A stretch of 64,000 nt of DNA from Candidatus Melainabacteria bacterium (GTDB taxonomy: Bacteria > Cyanobacteriota > Vampirovibrionia > Gastranaerophilales > Gastranaerophilaceae): contig QHMG01000004.1 of assembly GCA_003258725.1 (NCBI GenBank), positions 310,001 to 374,000 on the forward strand, read 5' to 3'. The translations under genes were made by a program, and so were the position numbers. The notes beneath the pieces were generated by a model, which saw nothing but the letters and a program-made list of their open reading frames with translations, made no database searches and had not been told where the DNA came from. Shown one piece after another: positions 57,301 to 64,000 of the stretch (the first letter of the stretch is position 1; each line of letters begins with the position of its first letter).

Positions 57301-57826
57301 TGGAATTATTACGCCAGATTTACAAGATTTAGACGAGGTTATGCCTCATGCCCCTTATCCTGTTTATCCAACAGGACAAAAAGATGCAGATAAAAGCCAT
57401 GTTCGTTATGCAGCACCAGATGATCAGCATCCAACCTTGTCGATTGTTGACCCAATAGTAGATAAATATGGCGAACCTGTTATAATGCCAGGACATTACA
57501 AATTAGACTTGTCTCTTGATAAAACACATATTTTGTTTATACAGGCTTATGACGTGGTTGCAAGAGTTCCTGTCTTTAAGCTGGAAGAAGATGAAACACA
57601 GGCGCAAAAACAATACGATAAAAAAGAGCAGAAAAAGGCTAAAAAAGAAAAGAAAAAGCGAGAAAGAATTGCAAAAAAATATGATGAATTTGGTTTAAAA
57701 CCTAAGCCAGAATATATTTATTCAAATGCAGAAATGCAATATGTTCAGGACGGCGGATACTTGCTTATAAAGTACGAAATGGGCTCAATTCGAGCATGGG
57801 GCGCAATAAAACAAGATAACTATTGA
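57293..57826 (+). CDS. Uncharacterised protein coupled to rnpA
   Basis: This 177-residue protein has no recognised family. The first 95 residues are Pro/Asp/Tyr-rich and likely form a beta domain (GHYKLDLSLDKTHILFIQAYDVVARVPVF). A strongly basic coiled segment follows (about 105-128, KKEQKKAKKEKKKRERIAKK), then a short tail (GGYLLIKYEMGSIRAWGAIK). It overlaps rnpA by 8 bases in the position where yidD/yidC are usually found. An RNA- or ribosome-related role is possible but unproven. Confidence 0.75.
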   Translation: MIDGIITPDLQDLDEVMPHAPYPVYPTGQKDADKSHVRYAAPDDQHPTLSIVDPIVDKYGEPVIMPGHYKLDLSLDKTHILFIQAYDVVARVPVFKLEEDETQAQKQYDKKEQKKAKKEKKKRERIAKKYDEFGLKPKPEYIYSNAEMQYVQDGGYLLIKYEMGSIRAWGAIKQDNY

Positions 57827-57893
57827 TTTTTAAAATATTGCATGATAAAATAAGGGCACAAAATACATAAACATTGAAGGTGGTGAAAAAACG

Positions 57894-58067
57894 ATGCCAG
57901 AAATTAAAGTAGGCGAAAACGAATCAATCGAAAGCGCATTAAGACGTTTTAAGAAAAAAATTCAAAAAGCCGGCGTTTTATCTGAAGTAAAAAAACGTGA
58001 ACGCTATGAAAAGCCAAGCGTAAAAAGAAAACGCAAATCTGAAGCAGCTCGTAAGAGAAAAGTTTAA
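57894..58067 (+). CDS. rpsU: Ribosomal protein bS21
   Basis: This 57-residue gene reads MPEIKVGENESIESALRRFK, then KKIQKAGVLSEVKKRERYEKPSVKRKRK. It matches bS21 over its length. GAAGGTGGTG precedes the ATG. Confidence 0.96.
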   Translation: MPEIKVGENESIESALRRFKKKIQKAGVLSEVKKRERYEKPSVKRKRKSEAARKRKV

Positions 58068-58075
58068 GATAACAC

Positions 58076-58106
58076 AAAAGACACTCGATATCATCGGGTG
58101 TCTTTT
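58076..58106 (+). terminator. Terminator of rpsU
   Basis: AAAAGACACTCGAT pairs with ATCGGGTGTCTTTT (one wobble) around ATC, 9 bp after the stop. Confidence 0.85.
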
Positions 58107-58223
58107 ATTATTTACAAAAAATTAGTGTTATACCCTATGTGATATGAGAGTTTTTAATAAAATAATTATTTAATTATACCAAATTTATTATACCATTTTT
58201 GATGTACTAAATTTGTCTGACTT

Positions 58224-58255
58224 AAAGCGTACGTATTTTTACGTACGCTTTTTTG
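58224..58255. terminator. Additional hairpin terminator
   Basis: AAAGCGTACGTA (58224-58235) and TACGTACGCTTT (58240-58251) form a perfect stem around TTTT, with TTTTG following. It has no obvious gene to serve on the plus strand; 58107-58223 contains no ORF and could hide a small RNA. Confidence 0.6.
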
Positions 58256-58319
58256 CGGACATGCATACCTAAAATAAAATGAATATAGCTCTTATAAAGT
58301 TTTATTTTGTCTTAGTGAC

Positions 58320-58355
58320 AGGCGTGGTTTGTTTCTTTAGAAACAAACCACGCCT
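58320..58355 (-). terminator. Hairpin after the AsmA-like gene
   Basis: AGGCGTGGTTTGTTTCT and AGAAACAAACCACGCCT form a perfect stem around TT. It lies 30 bp after the minus-strand stop but has no T run. Confidence 0.55.
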
Positions 58356-58384
58356 AAACCATTGTATAACCTATGTTTTACTCC

Positions 58385-61300
58385 TTATTTTAAATTAGGT
58401 AAGTTATTTATAAAGTCTGCAACTCCGTTGTTGTTTGAATTTGCAGGAGGAGTCATAGGTGTTGTGGTCGTTGTACTAGGGCTTAGCACCTTATTTATAA
58501 CACTCTGAGCGTTTGTTTTCGCAGTGTTTAAGGTGTTTTGCAAGTTTTGTTGTGTTTGGCTCGGTCGAGATACAGTTGTAGTAGTGCCTTGAGAACTTGC
58601 TTGAGGTGTAGCTAGCCATTTGAAGTAAGATACAGAGCTTGTAGACTCTAAAGACCCGTTTATAGCTGCCTTAAACTCTTTTGTGTTGGCTTGAGCTGGC
58701 GATAAATCAGGCAATAGAGCCAAATTTTCACCGCTAGGATTAGTTGTCATCTGGTTTATAAGGGAAGACGTAACAGCGCCAATCTTTGGTATAGAGGCTA
58801 TTAGGCTATTTACTGAGAAATTTCCGATAGGTCCTAAAATGCTAACAACCTCGTTAGACAAGCGTCCTAGAATAATTAGGTCTGCTCTGTTGTTTAAGAT
58901 ATTAACACGTCCTTTTATGTACATACTCATTGCAGGGCCTGATGTTTGGATTCTTTCAAGTGTCGCCCAGCCGTTAGATAGTGAAACTACGCCTTTTATA
59001 TACTTGAACTCACCTGTTTTCTTTACTTTTACAGCACCTACAACGGCGCTCATGGTTGTTTTTAGTAGGTTATTGGCTAAAATGTTTTGTGCATAAAGTA
59101 AGTTTTCTAGCTTACCTAATGCGCCCATTTGACCGTTAGAAACAATGAATTTGACTTTCCCCTTAAGGCTTTGCATTATTTGAGTGTCTGTTAAGCCTCT
59201 TGCAGTAAGGTTTATAGCGTCAAAATCTAGTGAACCGTCCATTAAATTGCGCATTCCAGTACTAGCAAATAGTGCAGAATTGGCGTTTAAGTAGCGTCCT
59301 TGAAGGTTTATACCTGTGCTTGAGTATAACAAATTGTAAGTGATTTTGCCTACAATCTTGCCACCATAGGCACTTGCGCTTATATTATTTAATTTAAATA
59401 AGTTGTTGTATAGGTTAAAATCAGACGTAACATTGTTTGCAGCGATTGTACCTAGTGAAATTCGCTCTACTTTTGCGTTTCCGCTTGCAATTGTTATGCC
59501 AGCGTCTGTACCTGGTGCGATATTACTTTGTGGCAATAATGAAATCATCCTCATAAGGCTGTCTGCGTTAATGTTTTCAGCGTTGAATGTCATTGAACGT
59601 ATGTAAACTCCACGATTAAAGTTACTGTTCATCGTTGCAATTATTTGCATCACTGAATCTGCGACTTTTATATTCCCGCAATAAACGTCTATAAGGCTTT
59701 TTGTAGCATTTATTGTTATATTTTTTCCAAGTGTTTGAATACTTGGTAAAGAAACATAAGGAATATTTATCATTCCCGTAATTATAGGGTTTGCAACTGT
59801 TCCAGATACGTTTAAGTCACCCTTTACTTGAACTTGAGAGTTTGCAAATGTTGGAATACTTATTGTTACTTGGTTTGGAATAGAAATGTTAAATCCTGAA
59901 ATGTTTTGAACTTTGCCCAAAAGGTTGTTAATAGAGCCTTTTGCCTGCATGATTTTTGTTGAACCTGACAAGTTTGCATTGAAATTTTCTGTAATACCGT
60001 TGTTGTGTGATAGCGCATTAATGCTGATATCATTGACTTTTAGCGTATTGTTTTCTATTTTTAAATCAGCATTAATCAATGAAGTTCGACCTCTTAGTGA
60101 ATTAATGTCAATTATTGACAGGTGATTGTTGTTGTTTGCCAAAATTTGAGCGTTAATTGTTTGTACCTTAGAATTGCCCGAAATCTTTGCTATAATTGGT
60201 AAACGACCTGTTGCTTTAATGCTATTTCTAATGCTTTTGTCAAGAGATGAGCGGATATCGCTTGCGCCCAATAGCCCTCTAGCAGTGATATTTATACTCA
60301 AATCTGTGGTTGGGTAGTTTTTGATTTGACCAAAAACGCCTATTTTAGAGTTGTTTAGCATTACGTAAACAGAATTTAGGTCAATATCTTTTTCGTTAAA
60401 TTTAATTTTTGAATTAGGAATTGAAAAAGTCGGTAAACCCCTCATAATAACCTTTAAGCCTGTAATGTGTCCTGTTCCGTTAATCTTTGAGCCTTTTGTA
60501 GTAGCATCAATTTTGGCAAGAGGAAGAATAACGGTAGTTTTATTAGGTTTGTTGTATAGATTAATATTTTCAACTGCAACATTAATTTGCGGTACAATAG
60601 AGTCCAATTTGCCTTTAATAACGCCATTTAGCGTGATATTCCCCGATTTGATGTTATTTTCTTTAAGTGCTTGAAGTTGACCAATTGCAAGCAATGCGCC
60701 TTTTATTGGAATTTTATTTGCTAAAACCTTTATATTTGCGTATGCGTTTGTATCAATAGCCCCAGTAAGTGACAATGGCGCACCATTGAAGTTAGCTGAA
60801 GCCTTAGAAATATTGATTTTATTAGAAGAGAAGTCAATATCTGCTTGGATATTTTTTAGTGCTACATTACATAAATTATAGTAAATATTTGCATCTAAAA
60901 CCTTCAAATACCCACTAGAATTAATGGTTTTGAAGTCACTTTTGATATTGAAATTAGCCTTAATTTCTCCGTTTGCTTGTACAGCATTCAAATCGGTTAC
61001 GCCAACCAGCGGAAGGATTGCATTTACAAGTGAAAAAAGGTTTTTAAGCTCTAATTTGTCAGATTTTACGTTTAAATCTATGTACTGACGTTTTCCGTAT
61101 TTAAAAATACCGTCTAAATTTGCTTTTTCGTTAATGTCTGTATAAAGTTCTGAAAGAATTTTTATGCTTTTACCTTTTAATTCTAAGTTTAGCGAACTTG
61201 CTGGAAGTTGCTTGCCTTGTACGATTGCGGACATATTTGTAATGTTAATTTTACCATCAACCTTAATGTCTTCTATTGAACCAGAAAGTTTAGTAACAGC

Positions 61301-62080
61301 ATTAATATCTGCGGTTAAATTTAGTTTATATAAATTTTTAAATATGGTTATAATGTTGAATTGACTTTGATTTTCGACATTTTCTTCTTTTGAAAGCGCT
61401 GTTAAATCAGGCATTACAAGTGATGTAAGGTCTAAATCGTAAGTGATTTGCTTGCGTTTGTCTAAAAGTATTTCACCAATTGCTTTAAACTTGATTTTTT
61501 TATTTAGAATAAAGTCAGAAACCTTGAAATCAGTACCTTTTATTGTGTAATGTTTGTCTGAAATGTTATCAATAAAGGTTATTGAGTATTTTTTTATGAC
61601 AATATCTGGCATATTTTCAGAAAACTCAAGCCCATAAGGTAAAACCATTGTGGCTTGGGTGTTTGAGGTATTTGTTTCTAATGTTGGAAGGAATTTTTCG
61701 ATTATAAAATGACCGTCTTTTTCAACCCCAAGACGAGTAATAATCTTATCAACGACGATTTTATTTATTTTAATTTTTTTGAAAACTAAATAAGGCAAGG
61801 AAATTGTAGTATCAATGTTATCAATTTGCGCAAATTTGTCTCCATTTTTGTAGAATGCGTTGATTTGACCGACTTTTACACCTGCTGAGAAGTTCCAAGT
61901 TGTTGAAACTTTTACATTTTCAAATTTTATAATCAGCCCTTGATTAGGGTTTTTATCATTATTTAGCTCGTAATTATAATCTTCTAATTTTATAAATGCA
62001 GGAACTGCAAATAAAAATGCCAAGTAAGCAATTACAAAAAGCGAACCAAATGTAATTAAACTTATTTTCAAAGCCTTCAT
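58385..62080 (-). CDS. AsmA/TamB-like envelope protein
   Basis: This 1231-residue protein has one N-terminal membrane helix (about 7-30, ISLITFGSLFVIAYLAFLFAVPAFI) followed by very long beta-rich repeats facing the periplasm. The AsmA-type start reads KVGQINAFYKNGDKFAQIDNIDTTISLPYLVFKKIKINKIVVD. A conserved AsmA_2-like part appears near the C-terminal third (GSLDFDAINLTARGLTDTQIMQSLKGKVKFIVSNGQMGALGKLENLL). The last 90 residues are Thr/Gln/Ser-rich and disordered. The family is thought to bridge inner and outer membranes and carry lipids. GGAG precedes the ATG, 11 bp after tsaD, so the two are co-transcribed. Confidence 0.85.
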   Translation of the reverse strand: MKALKISLITFGSLFVIAYLAFLFAVPAFIKLEDYNYELNNDKNPNQGLIIKFENVKVSTTWNFSAGVKVGQINAFYKNGDKFAQIDNIDTTISLPYLVFKKIKINKIVVDKIITRLGVEKDGHFIIEKFLPTLETNTSNTQATMVLPYGLEFSENMPDIVIKKYSITFIDNISDKHYTIKGTDFKVSDFILNKKIKFKAIGEILLDKRKQITYDLDLTSLVMPDLTALSKEENVENQSQFNIITIFKNLYKLNLTADINAVTKLSGSIEDIKVDGKINITNMSAIVQGKQLPASSLNLELKGKSIKILSELYTDINEKANLDGIFKYGKRQYIDLNVKSDKLELKNLFSLVNAILPLVGVTDLNAVQANGEIKANFNIKSDFKTINSSGYLKVLDANIYYNLCNVALKNIQADIDFSSNKINISKASANFNGAPLSLTGAIDTNAYANIKVLANKIPIKGALLAIGQLQALKENNIKSGNITLNGVIKGKLDSIVPQINVAVENINLYNKPNKTTVILPLAKIDATTKGSKINGTGHITGLKVIMRGLPTFSIPNSKIKFNEKDIDLNSVYVMLNNSKIGVFGQIKNYPTTDLSINITARGLLGASDIRSSLDKSIRNSIKATGRLPIIAKISGNSKVQTINAQILANNNNHLSIIDINSLRGRTSLINADLKIENNTLKVNDISINALSHNNGITENFNANLSGSTKIMQAKGSINNLLGKVQNISGFNISIPNQVTISIPTFANSQVQVKGDLNVSGTVANPIITGMINIPYVSLPSIQTLGKNITINATKSLIDVYCGNIKVADSVMQIIATMNSNFNRGVYIRSMTFNAENINADSLMRMISLLPQSNIAPGTDAGITIASGNAKVERISLGTIAANNVTSDFNLYNNLFKLNNISASAYGGKIVGKITYNLLYSSTGINLQGRYLNANSALFASTGMRNLMDGSLDFDAINLTARGLTDTQIMQSLKGKVKFIVSNGQMGALGKLENLLYAQNILANNLLKTTMSAVVGAVKVKKTGEFKYIKGVVSLSNGWATLERIQTSGPAMSMYIKGRVNILNNRADLIILGRLSNEVVSILGPIGNFSVNSLIASIPKIGAVTSSLINQMTTNPSGENLALLPDLSPAQANTKEFKAAINGSLESTSSVSYFKWLATPQASSQGTTTTVSRPSQTQQNLQNTLNTAKTNAQSVINKVLSPSTTTTTPMTPPANSNNNGVADFINNLPNLK

Positions 62081-62091
62081 TATTTTCTCCT

Positions 62092-63129
62092 TTATCGGTT
62101 TTTAACTCTTGAAAATACCTCTGTGTCGGGGTCATCGTATGTATGAGTAAAGAAATATGCGCTAGATGCAACCATTGCGGCATTGTCTGTACAGTATTTC
62201 ATTTCTGGGGCATGTACTTTTATTCCAAGATTTTCTAATTCAAACATTTTCTTACGAATTTCGCTGTTTGCAGCTACACCGCCTGCTATTACGGCTTGTT
62301 TGTAGCCTGTTTCTTCAAGCGCTTTTTTAACTTTTTTTACTAAAGTTGAGCTTACACATTCTTGGAATGAGGCACAAATATCGTTTACTGGTAAATCTTT
62401 ACCGTCAAAAGATTTAACTAAGCGTAATACAGCAGTTTTTAAACCGCTGAAGCTGAAATTATATCCGTCAACTTTAGCTTCTGGTAGCTTGAAGGCGTGT
62501 GGATTTCCTTCTTTTGCTAGTTTATCAAGTGTTGCACCTCCTGGATAAGGTAAACCCATTAGTCTTGCAACTTTGTCATAGGCTTCACCAACCGCATCAT
62601 CAATGGTTTCACCCATAATTGTTATGTCTGAATTTGATTTAACATTTAAAACTTGTGTGTGTCCGCCACTTACTAATAACGCTACAAAAGGCGGTTTTAA
62701 GTCTGTATTTAAGTAATTTGCGCTAACGTGACCGTTTAAGTGATTTATTCCAATAAATGGTTTATCATAAATAAGAGCAAGCGTTTTAGCTGCGTTTAAG
62801 CCTACAAGTAAGCAACCAACTAGTCCTGGACCAACAGTACCTGCAAATGCGTCGATTTGTTCGGGTTTTAAGCCTGAACTTTCAAAGGCTTCTTGTATTA
62901 CAGGATTAATTGTGTCCAAATGCTCACGTGCAGCAATTTCAGGTATTACACCGCCGTATTTTGCGTGTGTTTTGATTTGTGATGCAACCACATTTGCAAG
63001 CACTTCTCTGCCGTTTTTAACGATTGCACAAGCTGTTTCATCGCAACTTGATTCGATTGCCATTATGATATTATCAGCACCTTCGCCGATTTCAACTTCT
63101 TTTCCTGTAAAAAAACTTTTTTTCTTCAT
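62092..63129 (-). CDS. tsaD: tRNA N6-threonylcarbamoyladenosine transferase TsaD
   Basis: This 345-residue protein starts at ATG 63129 (MKKKSFFTGKEV); an alternative TTG at 63147 would lie in the palindromic promoter. ASKHA-fold signatures are MAIESSCDETACAIV, the metal-binding GGVIPEIAAREHLDTI, VALLVSGGHTQVL, DDAVGEAYDKVARLMGLPYPGG and VIAGGVAANSEIRKKM. With TsaB/C/E it makes t6A37 in ANN-decoding tRNAs. There is no Shine-Dalgarno sequence. The gene is divergent from obg. Confidence 0.96.
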   Translation of the reverse strand: MKKKSFFTGKEVEIGEGADNIIMAIESSCDETACAIVKNGREVLANVVASQIKTHAKYGGVIPEIAAREHLDTINPVIQEAFESSGLKPEQIDAFAGTVGPGLVGCLLVGLNAAKTLALIYDKPFIGINHLNGHVSANYLNTDLKPPFVALLVSGGHTQVLNVKSNSDITIMGETIDDAVGEAYDKVARLMGLPYPGGATLDKLAKEGNPHAFKLPEAKVDGYNFSFSGLKTAVLRLVKSFDGKDLPVNDICASFQECVSSTLVKKVKKALEETGYKQAVIAGGVAANSEIRKKMFELENLGIKVHAPEMKYCTDNAAMVASSAYFFTHTYDDPDTEVFSRVKNR

Positions 63130-63152
63130 ATTTGTATTATAATACAAATATG
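63127..63152. promoter_or_regulatory. 26-bp perfect palindromic bidirectional promoter, tsaD/obg
   Basis: The halves CATATTTGTATTA and TAATACAAATATG are exact reverse complements. The outer three bases of each end are the start codons of tsaD (63129, minus) and obg (63150, plus). TATAAT occurs on each strand (63138-63143 plus; 63141-63136 minus), each 6 nt from its ATG. For tsaD, TTGTCA (63166-63161) with a 16-bp spacer to TATTAT is a possible -35. Confidence 0.75.
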
Positions 63153-64000
63153 AATTTTATTGACAAGGCAAAAATTAAAGTTATTTCGGGTCACGGTGGC
63201 AACGGTGTTGTTGCGTGGCGTCGTGAAAAATTTGTTGATAAAGGCGGTCCAGCTGGTGGTGACGGCGGTCGTGGCGGTGATATTTATTTAGTTGCTGACG
63301 AAGGTTTATCAACTCTTTTAGACTTCAAATACAAATCGGTTTTCAAGGCACAAAGCGGTGAAAACGGTAGAATTAAGAACCAATACGGTAAAGGTGGTGC
63401 AGATTTAAAAATAAAAGTGCCAACTGGTACGGTTGTTCGTGATTTAAAAACTGACAAAATTATTGCAGATTTAATTCATGACGGGCAAGAAGTTATTATT
63501 GCAAAAGGCGGTCGTGGCGGTCGTGGTAACGCTAAATTCTGTACTCCACAAAAGCGTGCCCCACAATATTGTGAACCTGGAGAACCAGGAATTGAAAGAG
63601 AATTAGCGTTAGAATTGAAACTTATTGCTGATGTTGGTTTGTTAGGTATGCCAAACGCAGGTAAATCAACATTTATTAGTGCGATAAGTTCGGCAAGACC
63701 TAAAATTGCAGATTATCCGTTTACAACATTAGTTCCAAACTTGGGTGTTGTAAGAAAGCCAACGGGCGACGGCTATGTAGTAGCAGATATTCCAGGTTTG
63801 ATTGAAGGTGCTTCAGAAGGTGTAGGCTTAGGTCACGACTTTTTACGTCACGTTGAAAGATGCCGTTTCTTAGTTCATATCGTGGATTTAACTCAAGAAA
63901 ATCCAATGGAAAATTACGACAAAATTAATGATGAATTGGCTAAATATTCAGATAGATTGGCTAATTTGTACCAAATTGTAGCGTTGAATAAGATTGATGC
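63150..64000 (+). CDS. obg: GTPase Obg/CgtA (3' part outside window)
   Basis: The first 283 codons are present. The Gly-rich Obg fold occupies residues 1-157 (ISGHGGNGVVAWRREKFVDKGGPAGGDGGRGGD, then AKGGRGGRGNAKF). The G domain follows: G1 LLGMPNAGKST (about 165-175), switch region PFTTLVPNLGVV, G3 DIPGLIEGASEGVGLG and G4 NKIDA at the window edge. Obg is a ribosome-associated GTPase needed for 50S maturation. It has no Shine-Dalgarno sequence and begins inside the palindrome shared with tsaD. Confidence 0.96.
   Translation, partial: MNFIDKAKIKVISGHGGNGVVAWRREKFVDKGGPAGGDGGRGGDIYLVADEGLSTLLDFKYKSVFKAQSGENGRIKNQYGKGGADLKIKVPTGTVVRDLKTDKIIADLIHDGQEVIIAKGGRGGRGNAKFCTPQKRAPQYCEPGEPGIERELALELKLIADVGLLGMPNAGKSTFISAISSARPKIADYPFTTLVPNLGVVRKPTGDGYVVADIPGLIEGASEGVGLGHDFLRHVERCRFLVHIVDLTQENPMENYDKINDELAKYSDRLANLYQIVALNKID

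Noticed and set aside
1..64000. CRISPR array, prophage or transposase
   Set aside because: No regularly spaced repeats, cas-like genes, phage structural genes or DDE transposase were seen; the only recombinase is a normal Xer protein.

Overview
This window looks like a chromosomal segment of a gut-type, non-photosynthetic cyanobacterial relative (Melainabacteria/Vampirovibrionia, order Gastranaerophilales). This is an inference from content, not from a marker-gene search. The DNA is AT-rich with short intergenic gaps. It combines a flagellar export/basal-body operon, two short flagellins with sigma-28-type promoters, several type IV pilin-like proteins, an SLH-domain envelope protein, pyruvate:flavodoxin oxidoreductase, a membrane pyrophosphatase, and many lineage-specific proteins with no recognisable domain. 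No tRNA, rRNA, CRISPR array, prophage or transposase gene was seen.

Layout. 1-2.2 kb: a MarR-controlled efflux locus (partial membrane-fusion protein, MarR, divergent TolC-like channel). 2.3-9.4 kb: SWIM/SNF2 helicase, an unknown protein, a PQ-loop membrane protein divergent from a LysR regulator, then XerC/D recombinase-rsmD. 9.4-14.8 kb: tandem paralogous HNH proteins and hppA. 15.1-20.4 kb: convergent flagellins, a secreted beta-domain protein and two pilin-like genes. 20.6-27.8 kb: nifJ, a pilin-like gene and a divergent phosphohexomutase. 28-34.4 kb: calpain-like protease, SLH protein, a tiny hydrophobic-peptide locus, a Cys-rich periplasmic protein, an orphan ORF, another pilin and ubiE/menG. 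34.5-43.8 kb: fliE-fliF-fliG-like-fliH-flhA-yidD, a GT-C-like membrane protein and a patatin. 44-49.3 kb: infA-rpmJ-rpsM-rpsK-rpsD-rpoA-rplQ-truA-rplM-rpsI. 49.8-55.5 kb: radA with a BlaI-type regulator and several unknown genes, including a glycine-zipper protein and an orphan NarL-type response regulator. 55.6-58.1 kb: a second tiny-peptide locus, proC, rpmH-rnpA and rpsU. 58.4-64 kb: AsmA-like giant protein, tsaD, and the start of obg.

The most unusual signals are small. (1) Two paralogous loci (31.08-31.35 kb and 55.56-55.82 kb) each encode a 23-24 residue, almost entirely hydrophobic peptide behind a very strong Shine-Dalgarno sequence. Each has structured RNA around it, a long 3' hairpin containing the stop codon, and a conserved convergent antisense promoter (TTGACA/T, 17 nt, AATAAT). 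This is the architecture of a type I toxin-antitoxin system. (2) A 48-nt sequence is identical at three places (20.36, 32.74, 49.65 kb), each time ending in a terminator hairpin whose stem differs at the third site. Upstream of all three lies the motif AAAAGGCAATTTTT, which also precedes the glycine-zipper gene. The site at 49.6 kb has no ORF and may be a free-standing small RNA. (3) tsaD and obg diverge from a perfect 26-bp palindrome that contains both -10 boxes and both start codons, so both mRNAs appear leaderless; radA, the LysR gene and xerD have similarly placed -10 boxes.
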